Positions 22,215-33,382 of a stretch of DNA of 64,000 bases are shown in pieces (position 1 is the first letter of the stretch; each line of letters opens with the position of its first letter). The position numbers were made by a program, and so were the translations under genes. The notes beneath the pieces are model-generated. The model saw only the letters and a program-made list of their open reading frames with translations. It searched no databases and was not told the origin of the DNA. Source of the DNA: Pyrenophora tritici-repentis (lineage: Eukaryota > Ascomycota > Dothideomycetes > Pleosporales > Pleosporaceae). Where the stretch lies: NCBI RefSeq assembly GCF_003171515.1, contig NC_089396.1, forward strand, positions 1,922,001-1,986,000, in the 5' to 3' direction.

Positions 22215-23073
22215 ATGCACTCGGCCCTTGTGCGTCTCCAAAATGTCTTTGGCTTCTTCACCACCGTCGCTTTCACAGTCGCGACTGTAATTGCGCTCAG
22301 TAGTTTCATAACCCCACAAAACCCCTCGGCCAACATATCGCTGCGAAATGTACAAGTAGTCAAGGGTCGACCGCATTACTACTCACCCAAGCGGGAGGAG
22401 TATGCGCATATTAAGTTCGACTTGGACGCTGGTAAGTCTCTCATCCATGAGTCTTGCAAATATAACTACCACCACAACCGGTGCATACAGCAGTAATCGC
22501 TAACACGCTCAATCCACAGACCTCACCACGCTCTTCAACTGGAACACGAAGCAAATCTTCCTCTACCTAAAAGCCGTCTACCCCTCCACACGCGCCTCAG
22601 AACCCCCCTCGGAAGCCATAATCTGGGACGCCATTCTCGCCTCCTCATCCGCACCCTGGAACCAAAACCACTTCATCCACCCAGACCCCAAATCCAAGCT
22701 CCCCAAGCTCTCCGCCAAGAAACGCGCGGCCGCAAAACAGAAAATCGTCTCCCCTTACCCCATCGGCGAACTGCACTTGCAGAACCAGAAGCCGAAATAC
22801 CAAATTACCGACATCACGGGTAAGCTAGGTAACCGCACCGATGTGGTGCTGGAGCTGGGCTGGAATGTACAACCCTGGGTGGGCGCGTTGACGTGGACGA
22901 ACTGGAATAAGGTGGGTGTTTGGCAGGGGCTTGAGGGCGGCAAGAGTAATGCGTTCAAGTTTCCTGAGGTGGGGGCTAAGGCGGCGAAGCCTAAGGATTT
23001 GGAGACGGAGAAGGGGGCCGAGGGGTATAGGTTGGAGGTTGGTGGAGAACAGCCGTTGAGGAAGGCTGTTTAG
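22215..23073 (+). CDS. SPC3: signal peptidase complex subunit 3 (SPC22/23 type)
   Basis: Two exons, 22215-22431 and 22520-23073, with an 88-bp intron (GTAAGT...CACAG) give 256 residues. A single N-terminal transmembrane segment (about residues 12-32, FGFFTTVAFTVATVIALSSF) and a lumenal domain match the family. DLDADLTTLFNWNTKQIFLYLKA and the later SNAFKFPEVGAKAA-like strand are typical. It is a structural subunit of the ER signal peptidase, essential in yeast and needed for cleavage of secretory signal peptides. A fungal-specific insert (residues about 100-145, rich in Lys and Pro) separates the beta strands. N-glycosylation sequons are in the lumenal part. Confidence 0.88.
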
Positions 23074-23936
23074 GATGGTTGATATATATAAAGAATGTGG
23101 GCTGGCGTGTTGGGGGTGGAGATGCGCGCACTGGGTTCCTATATTATGGGCGTGTTTGGTGGATATGGAGATACCCGTCATGGGACTTTGGGTGGGGGAA
23201 AAGGGCATGGCCTGGGATAGTATGTTTGCAATGAGAATGGATAAGATTGATTATACTATCTATTCACCACACTTGTCTCTCAGCCCGTACTATCACTCAT
23301 CCATCACCAGTGTATGCGCGTTAATAAGCCAACCATTTCCACCCTTATATGATGCATCTCCCCTTCCTCAATCGAACATGACTTCAGAGCAACGTTTGAA
23401 ATACCGAACCCAACTTTGGACCTGACTTCCCATGTACCGTAATCTCCCTGTATCGTCAACGAGATACGGAGAGACTTGTAACATGCGGTGTGAAGACTTC
23501 CGAGGAACCACTGCGCACCGTAGCGGCTTGATATGCCGTCAGTTGGTGCTTGAGCAACGCATTCCATTTGAAGCAATGATGAGTCTGGAATGAGTAAAAT
23601 CAAACTCTACACAGAATCTATCTGCTCATAATGTACTCGGGCAGTTTCATGTCACATTCTTGAACTCGCAACAATGCACACATCCCGTCTTTGTACCACA
23701 TTCCAATACACCCATCCCTCCCATCATCCACCTCGTACCATTGGCTTACGCACCCATCTTGTTTGTTTTGACACGCCCATCCCAAGAATTCAACACCATG
23801 TCGTATAACTTCTCCCGCGACGCGACTGACACAACATGTCTAAGCCAGGCAGCTTCCTGTCACTCCTTCAGGTGCATCCAATCGACCTTGTCTTACTTAC
23901 TGTCTCTCATTAAACCCTTCTTACTGACAGCCCACA
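23074..23936. other. intergenic spacer
   Basis: About 860 bp with no credible gene. It must contain the promoter of the secreted-protein gene that follows. Confidence 0.4.
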
Positions 23937-25990
23937 ATGCGGGCCCTGGTTCTCGGAGCGCTGCTCGTGCAGACGCTGCATGCCCAGCAGGTCTCAGATG
24001 ACATTATAGATGCCAGTACCACAGGCGCTGCTATAAGCGACGTCACCGCCGATGCCCTAGCACCGCTACTTACCCCCGGCCCAGACGAGCCTTCAGAGTC
24101 TGATCTCTCGTCTCTGGCGGATGGCGGTGTAGACGCTACCATCGACGCCGGTGCCGACGCCGCGGCTTCCGTCACTGTCGACGCGTCTGGTAGCGAAATC
24201 ACTCCTGGTCCACTGGACTACACGTCCGAGCTGAGCGATTACATGTCTACACTTCCCGTTGGCACCGCCGATGTTATCGTCAGTACTAGCGTTGCATCTG
24301 ATGATGCCAATGCGGTGCCTACGCCCGATGTCTTCGACCCGTTGGGGACAACACCTACCGACGACGGTTCTGCGTTTGCAACGCCGGATCCCAACGGCGC
24401 TATTGTGTTCAACGGGACGGATTGGACTTTCCCGCCGGAATCCGCATCGATAGACTCTGCGTCTACAGACTCTGGACCGGATTTTTTGAATGGCTTTGCT
24501 GTTTCGACGCCCAGTGAGGATCCGGCGGTTGATGCTGCGGCTACGGGTCTTGCAGATGATTCGGATTTTACTGGTGTTGCTACAGCGACAGATGGGGGGT
24601 GAGGATGTGGGTGCTTCTACGACGGCGGCAGCGGAGTTGGAGTTTCCGTATACGACAGATTATGCTGATGCGGCGGCACCGACGTCTTCCGGACTGTTGT
24701 TGGATGCCGACGGCATTCCTATTGTTTCTGATATTGCTACCGCAGATGCTGGGCTTGCAGCTTCAGAGACTTCTTCTGATGACTTTTCTGGGGCTACATC
24801 GACATCCCTTCCGGGTGACGACGACAGTGGCTTGTTCAATCAGCCACCTCAACCTGGCACTGCTACTTCACAAGGCTTCAATGCACCGCTCATTACCCCT
24901 GTTGTGGCAGATGCATCATCAGGCGTCGGAGCCCAGGACTATGACACCACCTCCGATGACAGCGAGTGCCCCTGGTGGTGTCTCGGAGGCGTCAACAACA
25001 ATGGTGGCGGCTACACTGGTAGTTACCCCAGCGATGTTGCTAGTCCCAGCAGCGGCAGCGGCGGTGATGGAACCGAGTATCCCGATGACGGCAACCAATA
25101 TGCTGGCGGTGATGATGGCAGCAGTGGCACTGACGATGGGACCGATTACTCGAGCGATACCTATCCCTCCGTCAGGAGATTCTTGAGAAGAGCGCTTCGC
25201 AAGCGGCAGAACGGCTTTGCGGCATTCAACTGACCTTCTGCTTCTACGCCTACGGTGGCTAGCCAAGGGGTAGCTGCTGCTGCTGCTGCTCCTCTTTCTG
25301 CTGTAGACTATAGATCTGGATGTCCGGCCAGTTGCTACGGTAGCTCTTCGTCTGCAGGTGCTTTGCCAACGCCGACAGGCACTGGACAACCGCTGCTTAC
25401 CAGACGCCCGTTTTATACTAGTATGATGAGCTACGGCTCTGGGTACGGTAACTCGTCGTTCGGAGTATTGCCAACGGCTGTTCCGGCATCTACTTGTGGT
25501 TACGGTTTCGGTGCAGATTGTTCTGACACCTCTGTCCCGGCCTTACCTCCCGCAGGTACTGCAAGCCAGCCCGCTGGAACAAACACAGGTGCTAGCACTC
25601 TGCTCACCCTTCCGTCTCCTAGCTCACCACTCACCTCACACCCCGCCTCGCCCCTCGCCCCTCGCTGTCGCAAACGCCTCTCCATCCGGCGTCGATTACA
25701 CTGGAGATACCTTGGCAAGCGTCTGCCCCTTGACTTGGAATCCTATATTCCCAAACCTCAACTTCTGCGACATCACCACCAGCTGCACGACAACAGGCGG
25801 CGGACAGGGCAGGACTTGTTGTGCGTGCCGAGCGGGGTACCGCGCCAGTCGCTGGAACGAAAAGGATTTTACAAAGCAGTTCCAGGTGCCAGGTCAGCTG
25901 TATGTCTATGTTGCGCCTGGGGTGGTGTGTGATCAGGTTTGCGACGATATCATGTGCAGTGAGGTGTTGCAACGGCCACTATGTCAGTAG
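23937..25990 (+). CDS. secreted Ser/Thr/Asp-rich protein with Cys-rich C-terminus, reading frame broken
   Basis: It starts with a clear signal peptide (MRALVLGALLVQTLHA, then QQ). A low-complexity Asp/Ala/Ser/Thr/Gly region follows, with a CPWWCLGG motif and a KR site. The frame breaks at the G6 run 24594-24599; one G fewer would lead into GEDVGASTTAAAE. An in-frame TGA at 25231-25233 then interrupts it, but the same frame stays open afterwards (PSASTPTVASQG, a 6x GCT alanine run, SGCPASCYG). A 67-bp intron at 25556-25622 (GTACTG...CCTAG) leads to a last exon at 25623-25990 with about ten cysteines (ASVCPLTWNP, RTCCACRAGY, VVCDQVCDDIMC). Either this is a decaying gene, the assembly has errors, or two adjacent genes are mixed. 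Function unknown; wall or surface protein by composition. Confidence 0.5.
25273..25290 (+). repeat. (GCT)6 microsatellite
   Basis: Six GCT units encode an alanine run inside the secreted-protein frame, after the in-frame TGA. Confidence 0.6.
25556..25622 (+). other. intron in secreted-protein gene
   Basis: GTACTG donor, pyrimidine-rich CTCACCCTTCCGTCTCCTAG acceptor region, 67 bp. Removing it in phase 1 joins the Gly/Ser/Pro-rich frame to the Cys-rich C-terminal frame. Confidence 0.5.
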
Positions 25991-28052
25991 GGTGGTTAGC
26001 ATGCGGGAGTGGCGAACTGGAGGTTTCGAGAAAATGAAAGATAGACGGAAGAGGAACGTAATGTTGTTATTATAAATTTATGCTTCGGTCTCTGTCTGAC
26101 ATTCCATGCTGATAGCATGCTTTGCATTCGATACTTCGCCCAACTTCCAGGTTTCCGGGCGTTCCCATGGCGTGTTGTGCGACACATATCCTAGTAAATC
26201 TGGTGAAATCCGGTGAAAATATGCAAAGAATTCTGACTCATAGGAATCGCACAGGATACACGTGGTAGGCAAGAGTACGCCACGATCTGCACTTATTAGT
26301 CTAGCCATAAGCCGTCATCAACCCGTATACTTCCAGCAAAGCGCTTTGGGTAATCAGAGGCGGGTAGATTCTTCAGCCCTTCCATCGCGCTGCGCCCGAG
26401 CTGAATTTAGTAGCAAAGCCTTTTCTTCGGTGCCCAGGCGGTGAGTTATGGTGAGCGAGTTTGCCGGTCCGCCCGTATTCACGGCTGCACCGGATCACCA
26501 TGATTCGTGAGGTATGCATCGATCTCGCAAGCGTAGACAGAAACGGTAAGTGTTTTTGGAGTGTGGCTCAGGCCAAGGAATGTAGAAGTAATGTCAAGCG
26601 AATGTTTGGTCCGTCGTGTCTAAGAGTAAGTCAAGCTACGAGTCGGAAGTCCGGCTAGAATCTTGTTCAAGAACTTAAGAACAGGTAGAGTACACCGTAT
26701 AGATGGAGACGGAGTACTATGAATATGGGCTGCCGTTCGTATTGAATACAATAAAGTATTCAAGATTCACCATGATCTTTCCCGGTAGGCTGTGAAGTTT
26801 CATATGTATATTCTGCCAACAAGCAGGTAGATAGCCTGACGGCTAGTTGAGGAAAAGGGGTGAGTGACAAGGTAGATGAAATGTGCAGGTACATGCGCTG
26901 AGCGAAAAGCCTATCGGTTGTGGGTGACGCTCGATAGGGCTGAAATAGCGAGTATGGTGATTATAGTTGGTGGATGCGAGGGCGGCGCGGGACGGACGAA
27001 CGTGCGCTGAAACTTGGCTTTGAAGACAAGCAATACTAGCTCGCTTGGCTGAATGTCAGCTCCGCCACATGCGGCCTAACGTAATTTGACTCCCGGACTC
27101 AGCTCCCTGTGTCTCCGCACTGCACTGTTGGCGTGCTCTGAACCGCGAAACGAAAACAACTCATGTTCCGACCTGCGTCAGCCTATCCACCAGCTTCATC
27201 TGGTTTGAAAATTTCGAGACATAATGCACCTATGCAGAACTCGACACAGCAAGAGGCCGGAGTCCAGTTGCACTTGCCATAAGGTCATTGTTTACTTAGA
27301 TCGCCCTAATTCGACGTCTAAATAAGCCCACAAGTAAGCCTAAGACAGGGTCTTGCCCAGTGTGACAATTCACCGGCGCCAATTCAGCCGGCATAACGCC
27401 ACTTGGGGCGGTGGTCAGCAGATGCCGGGGACAGCCTCAGTCCGGTTCCCATCCCCTTGCACGGAGTCTTTCGGTCAACTCAAGGCTCAGTATGCGCTGA
27501 CGTGTAGGCTACATGCGACGGGCCTGTAAGAAGTCATGACATGATAGCATGTTGTACCGAGTGCGTGGTACCGCCTGCTGGGAGAATTGGTCTAGATGCG
27601 AGTTTCTTGCAGGTGCGAATTAAGAATCCAGAGGATCTCGCACGAAACCCAAATCTGGAATACCAAACAGCGCCCAAAGGAAACGGCCCCGAGCAGGACT
27701 TACGTACATTTGTGCACGCGTTCACATCTCGCAGTCATAATTTGCATTGAATTTCTGCATTTTTGATAGTTCAATCCGCCTTGAAGAGGACAGCGCGAGA
27801 CAGTTTAATCAATAAACTGCGACTGACACTTCGGGTACGAAACACCGACGCATTTGCGGAGGCTGAGTAGTGCAGCAACGATGTGTGGCGCTTACTTCGT
27901 ATTACACCTCGGAAACATCCATAGATTGCCTGATTGCATCACGTGTGGTCTGTGAGACTGAACTAGTAAAGTGCCAGTCTTCGTCCCATCTTGCTCATTT
28001 GTTTCCTCACTGGAACCGGCAAATCGCGCATTTCGACTTAGCGATCCTCAAC
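25991..28052. other. 2-kb gene-poor stretch
   Basis: No convincing gene on either strand. Open frames are all under 100 codons, without biased third positions, domains or splice signals in register. No inverted repeat or transposase fragment was recognised by eye. A TATA-less promoter for the MFS gene should lie in the last few hundred bases. Confidence 0.45.
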
Positions 28053-29771
28053 ATGACCACACAATTTGCAAAGCAGTCGTCAATAGAGCTCCAGCGACAG
28101 ACGTCTTCACCTCCTACTTCGCGGGACCAATTTCTCTCTAATGGGGAGTCGTTTCCCAACCATGAAGCAAAGGCAAAGAAACCGCTGTCGTTCTATATGA
28201 CCTTTCTGGCATTGAACATCTGTGTACTGCTTGTTTCTCTCGACTCGACAGCACTGTCGGTTGCAATCCCAGTCAGCACCTGCGCCTTCCGTTCTCTACC
28301 TTTGGCCTACTAATGTGGAACACAGATTATTACTGACAATCTCCGTGGAACCACACTCCAGGCTTTCTGGGCTAACCTTTGCTTCCTTTTGGCGGTCGTG
28401 GCCGTCATGCCCATCATCACTAGCGTCTCTGATGTCATAGGCCGCAAAATACCTCTCTACGCTTCCTTCGTCGTGTTCATGGTTGGGTCCGTCGTCTTCG
28501 CTACTGCCAACAACATGACTGTACTCATCGTCGGTCGTACCTTGCAGGGATTGGGAGGTGGTGGTCTTGATGTGTTGGGCGAGGTCATCCTTGCAGACAT
28601 CACCACACTCAAAGAACGTCCACTATACCTTGGTCTCTTCTCGATTCCCATGGCTGGTGGAGCCATCTGTGGACCCCTGATCGGAGCTGCTTTCGCACAA
28701 TACGCAAGCTGGAGATGGATTGGCTGGATAAACCTTCCATTTGGATTCGCCGGACTTGTGCTTCTCTTCTTCTTCCTCAACCTCAAGGCTATCGACACCT
28801 CACTCTCTTACAAGATTTCGCGCCTGGATTGGTCTGGCATGGCCCTTTTTGTGACTGGCAGCGTCTTGTTCTCATTGCCGCTTTCCTGGGCCGGTGCCAT
28901 ATATCCATGGACCTCCTACAAGACTCTCGTTCCGTTCTTACTAGGAATCGCCATCTTGGTGGTCTTTGGCTTCTACGAAGCACGACCGGCTCAGCCAGTG
29001 TTTCCGTATCGAATTTTCAAAAGCCGGACTGCCTGCGCAACTCTCGTTGGCTCATTCATGCACGGAGCGGTCATCAACGGTGGTCTACTCTACTTGACTC
29101 TCTCATTCCAGGCCACGTTCCGGGATACTGCTGCCAGATCTGCCATAGAGGTACTTCCAATCTGTATCTTTATTGTCGTCTTCAGTGTTGCCGGAGCACT
29201 CAGTGTAGAAGTAACCCGGAAGTACAAGTACTTGACCATCGCTGCATGGCCATGTCTGGTCGGCGGTGTAGCGCTATTTGCTCTATGGAAACCAAACGTC
29301 TCTAGCTTCATCAAGTACGGCCCACAAATCCTCGCAGGTATGGGCCTTGGCACACTCTTCACCATTACTACATTCCCCATGAATGCCAGTCAACATGCCG
29401 ACGACGCTGGACTTGCCATTGGCATCATGGTTTCTTTCCGCATGTTTGGTGGAATGACAGGCCTTTCGATTGGCTCAACGGTCTTCCACAGCGTCTTCCA
29501 ACAACGTATCAAAAGCCTAGGCCAGCTACCGGCCCAACTTGCAACTCTGCACAACGTACGGGAAGCCGTTGGCTTCATTCCTAAGCTTCGCACCATCAAT
29601 CGCGCACTCCCTCTCTACGACGAAGTCATAAAAGCATACAGGGTTTCCTTTATGGCAGTGTTCTTGACACTCGCCGGTCTGGGCGCCATTGGCATGGTTG
29701 CCTCATTTTTCCTCGAAGAGCTCAGTCTTGAGAATGACGATGTTGGAAGACAAGGCTTCGAAGACAAGTGA
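28053..29771 (+). CDS. MFS drug:H+ antiporter (DHA2-like)
   Basis: Two exons, 28053-28271 and 28326-29771, with a 54-bp intron (GTCAGC donor, TACTAAT branch, CACAG) give 554 residues. After a polar N-terminal tail of about 45 residues come the first membrane helix with LLVSLDSTALSVAIP, the ISDVIGRKIP-type loop 2-3 motif (SDVIGRKIPLY), QGLGGGGLDVLGEVI, and WRWIGWINLPFGFAGLVLLFFF, typical of 14-helix DHA2 exporters. About 13-14 hydrophobic segments can be seen. Such pumps expel drugs or secondary metabolites at the plasma membrane, and the substrate is unknown. No biosynthetic genes flank it. Several upstream in-frame Mets exist, but MTTQFAK is the most plausible start. Confidence 0.88.
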
Positions 29772-30466
29772 GCATGGGACCAAGCGCTGGCGCATGCACA
29801 AAATCTCCTTGAAATACATGACCCGTTATGACAGCGTTTGAATTTTAGAGTTTCTCTTGTATCACTAGACTGTATTGTTTACTAGGATAGGCATGGATGG
29901 CGTTGCAATTTCCAGGAAAGTTTTCAAGTATTGTTCATATCAATGTTAGGAAAGGCGCAAGCAGCAAGTATCCGTGTAAATAAGTTTCTATTGAAAAGGA
30001 TACACTAAGAAGAATAGCGTGTTGCACGACTTTCTCTAGCGATGTGCAGTAGTGACTCCACACTACCAAGTATACACAGCTTCATAACAAGATCAGTATA
30101 TTCTTCAAAAACAACACATCGCACAGAACGTCGTATAGAAACAATTTACTCAACTTATCCCACTACATCACCTTCACAGAATCCCACACATCCATCAACC
30201 ACCAAATACGCACCTCCGAGTCCCCGTCAACATCGGCCCAACCTCCGACCCCAACAATCCCCAGACCTACACGCGCCACGAGTCACAACCCACACACACA
30301 CCTGTAACGCACCTAGTCTCACACCATCCCCTGGTCGCTCCAGAACAAATCACTTCCAACCCATGCGCACGATGCATCACACAAGGACCCATTCACACAC
30401 GCGTCACAATCTGTTTCGAGCTCCCAAGTTTCCGCCTTGCCCGATTTACCAGGCAGATATTTCAAT
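29772..30466. other. intergenic spacer
   Basis: The part from 30180 to 30466 is C/A-rich on this strand and contains short CACACA runs. The long open frame there has no codon bias or domain and was not called. Confidence 0.4.
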
Positions 30467-30809
30467 CTAATTCACCTTCCCAACTTTGTTAGCGCCGTGC
30501 AGGAGAAAAGGGTGTGGTGTGGCGCGTTCTATTGCGGTCTTGCGTAGTGAAGGTGGCGCAGCAGGGAGGCTAGGCGAAGTTTGGGTGTTGAGGTCCGTTG
30601 AGGCGCCGAGGTTGGGGCCGAAAGGGGCGGTGTACGTGTGGCGCGGGGTTTGGATGGGCTGATGTTTTGTTTGTATAATTTCCCGAGATCGTGAGTGATT
30701 TTTTATTATCGTGGGTTTGTCATATTTTCATGGTAGGTTTGTATGTAAGAGGAAGGTGTACAGGGTTGGTGCTGGGTTTTGGGTGTGGGTGAGCATGTGT
30801 TGCTTGCAT
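30467..30809 (-). CDS. possible small spliced gene, 79 residues
   Basis: On the minus strand, 30658 down to the TAG at 30467-30469 reads PIQTPRHTYTAPFGPNLG... and ends GANKVGKVN, with C at most third codon positions, as in the real genes of this window. An ATG at 30807-30809 gives a 16-codon first exon (MQATHAHPHPKPSTNP). A donor GTACAC at 30761 and a CATCAG acceptor would remove 103 bp in phase 0. The donor is weak and no family is recognised. The codon bias supports the second exon more than the first. Confidence 0.35.
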
Positions 30810-31697
30810 ATTTCCAGGGTTGGTTCAGGGTGGTGTTTCTTGATAGGAGCAACGTGTTGATATGCGATCTGCATGGCGATTGCTATTGCTCTTGAAAATG
30901 ATGGATCGGATCGACAGTATGTTTAGCCAGGAAGGTGCCGGATAGCGATGAATTGAGCACTTCTGTTTGTGCAGCAGAACAAGAGTTATCCGCCTTTCGT
31001 CTACAGCCCTCCAGGCATGAAGTCCAAATGTTATAGTCATGTAGTCGAGTCCACCGCAGATCAATTCTGTAAATCCCAAAGTGAATGATAATTACCAGAC
31101 ACCACAGTCCCAGATCATGTCTCGTGATGATGAAAAAAACATCACGTAGACAGTCATCTGATGTCTATGTGTAAGCTCTGCTAAAGGTGATGATTATCCT
31201 AGATAGTCAAAAAGTATTTGGGTGAATTATTCATACTGGAGCTAGTATATTTACTTCACTGTCACTACCTTCTTCGCTAAACTACCTATGTAACCCATCT
31301 TCTTTTGACTCTCTTTGGTACCCTCTGGCATCTGCCTCAGATATAAGATTTCTAGAATCAATATGCAGTACTGTTGACGATAGTGGTAGTTGTAGAGATG
31401 ATGTAACTGTGCCATATGACGACAACGTGATGAAATCCGTGGTTATGAATGTATGGTTGCTTCAGGGCGTAAATGTAAGTCATATCTGATTCAACGATGT
31501 TCTCATTGAGCAAATTAGGTCGGCGAGTGGAAAGTTGAAGGGCGCAAGACCAGATATATTGAGTAGAAAGGGCGGCAGTGAAGTTTCACAGACTGTACAA
31601 AAGTCGACAGCATTTCACTTTTAGCTGTAAATCATTCTCAAACCAAGCACCGATCGCACAAACCCCTATTTATTCGAATCTTCCTCACTTATTCGTT
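30810..31697. other. intergenic spacer
   Basis: About 890 bp, A/T-rich, with no recognised gene, repeat or motif. Confidence 0.4.
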
Positions 31698-32045
31698 ATG
31701 GCTGTCTTGGTAAGCGACTCTTCTGGGCATAATACGCAGATTTGTACTACTAAACAGGGTCGACTCGGTTCCATGAGGTATCTGCCTGTCACTTCCCGCT
31801 ACGATATACCCTACGCCGCTACAGATACCTCCCGCTCTCATTGCATACCCAAAGGCGCCGGAGTCTATTACTGGGTGCACACACATGACGCCTTTCATCT
31901 CATAAACGATCGAAACGCCCATGAAGGTGGTATGGATATCATTGACACAGGGATCCTTGAGTGTGGGGAGACTGTGGGAACTACGTGGATGTCCCGAGCC
32001 GCACTAGCAAAGTCAGAGGACGGAAATTTTAGTCAGAAGAATTAG
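31698..32045 (+). CDS. possible small spliced gene, 99 residues, unknown
   Basis: Exon 1, 31698-31709, encodes MAVL. A well-formed 48-bp intron (GTAAGC, then TACTACTAAACAG) joins it in phase 0 to exon 2, 31758-32045, which reads GRLGSMRYLPVTSRYDIPY to a TAG at 32043-32045. The intron length is a multiple of three, so the unspliced frame is also open. The strong splice signals are the main evidence. No domain, signal peptide or membrane segment is seen. It is convergent with the decarboxylase-like gene, with stops only 41 bp apart. Confidence 0.4.
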   Translation: MAVLVSDSSGHNTQICTTKQGRLGSMRYLPVTSRYDIPYAATDTSRSHCIPKGAGVYYWVHTHDAFHLINDRNAHEGGMDIIDTGILECGETVGTTWMSRAALAKSEDGNFSQKN

Positions 32046-32086
32046 CACAGAGGTGCAATGGATTTCCTAACAACCAGAACAAAGTT

Positions 32087-32716
32087 TCACAACTTCATCT
32101 CTTCCCATTCGCCGCCTTGCGGAAACCCCAAATGAAACCTCCCGCATTTGGCAAAACTCAACACCGCCTCTTCGGCCATTTTGAAATCCGTGACTTTGCC
32201 TCCAACCTCTTCATTTGCATCGAGGAAATGTGCGTGTATGCGGGGCCCACTGATTGCCCTCATCCAACCGGGCACGACGAATCCGAATATGGTCCCATCA
32301 ATTTCGCTACGATTGGGGCCATCTTCGAAGTCTATAGATTCAAAGTGACCAGCAATCTTGAAGGGCATGAGAGTATTGACTCCTTTGGCTGGGCCGACAT
32401 CGTTGGAGGAGACGAGTTCGTCGAGGCCTTCCAGCGATATTGATGGGATCTTTAGGCGAAATGATGGATGGTAGACTGTGACGAGAGCGAGTGGAAGACG
32501 TGCTTCCATGGGAGCTGATTTTGCCTTGCCGTCTTTTGTGAGAGCGTACGCTTGTCGATCATTCAGGATCATGAGACTCCCATCTTCGTATACACCGATG
32601 CCATGCGTTCCGTGAGATGTAAGATCGGCCGTACGTGGCTGACCTTGGTTGAAGCCGGCGTTGAGAGCGGCATAAGTTGAGAATTGGAATATATCGTTTG
32701 GAATTGAGCCGACCAT
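32087..32716 (-). CDS. acetolactate decarboxylase-like protein, active site degenerate
   Basis: Intronless, 209 residues. NDIFQFSTYAALNAG, TADLTSHGTHGIGVYEDGSLMIL and GTIFGFVVPGWM...GPRIHAHFLDANEEVGG match the order of alpha-acetolactate decarboxylases (AlsD/BudA), which convert acetolactate to acetoin. Bacterial enzymes are about 240-260 residues and bind zinc through HxH plus a His eleven residues after the second. Here the pair is His161/His163, but the third position is Lys174 (GGK instead of GGH). The usual Glu in the LDGE-type strand is Ser (DGSL). The loop carrying the conserved Arg between the two halves is shortened. These comparisons are from memory. It may therefore have another function or be inactive. 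No signal peptide. Confidence 0.75.
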   Translation of the reverse strand: MVGSIPNDIFQFSTYAALNAGFNQGQPRTADLTSHGTHGIGVYEDGSLMILNDRQAYALTKDGKAKSAPMEARLPLALVTVYHPSFRLKIPSISLEGLDELVSSNDVGPAKGVNTLMPFKIAGHFESIDFEDGPNRSEIDGTIFGFVVPGWMRAISGPRIHAHFLDANEEVGGKVTDFKMAEEAVLSFAKCGRFHLGFPQGGEWEEMKL

Positions 32717-33382
32717 GTTTGGTGTGTTGATGAATTTGCGAGTCAGCTGTGTACAGGCTGTGGCATTGGATATGTTGATGTTCAGGGCCCGGAGTTAGCG
32801 GAGAGCCGATCTCCGACTCGGCATTAATAGCAGTGTGTAGGCGTCATGTTCTGGGAGTTGCTCACATACGTTGTGCTGGATGTACGATAATGGGAGATAG
32901 ATCTACTAGTCGAATGCCCAATTGACTGTAATCTTGAGTCTGCCTCGGAAGAAGCAACCCCAACCTTGTGACACAACATCGGTCTGAGCTATGATTTTGG
33001 TCCCAGTTCTTCTTTCCAAATTGTCGTCATACTACGCATCTCTCATAATACCCACACCTACGGTAGACCTCTCGCGCTTGGCATTGAGACAGGTGTCACC
33101 ACATCAATGGACTGAGTCTGAAGCACAATCAGTCTCCTCATGGGCGCTTTAGCAAATATCCATTAGTGCTTCTGTAAATATTCGTATTTGAACATTTCCC
33201 AAAATCGTTTAGTTGTGTCAACAAGATGGTGTTTGGCTGCGAAGTAGGTGGAGGATCAGGCGAATAGCAGGACCGCTTATGTAAGTTGACTAGCGTGAAT
33301 ATCCGGAAGCTCAACTTCACTATCACCACGGCATCTTCCATAAGCAATTGCGCAGCCCGTCTGCACCAGCACCTCGCCCGAT
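32717..33382. other. divergent intergenic region
   Basis: Promoter region between the decarboxylase-like gene (minus) and the NDUFS6 gene (plus). No gene is seen. Confidence 0.4.

Noticed and set aside
30042..30470. 142-codon plus-strand open frame, His/Thr/Pro-rich
   Set aside because: No codon bias or domain; it follows from CA-rich sequence lacking stops, and the opposite strand carries a better coding candidate next to it.
28053..33382. MFS pump, small genes and decarboxylase-like gene as an acetoin or toxin export unit
   Set aside because: The decarboxylase-like protein seems to lack its active site and no other pathway gene is present.
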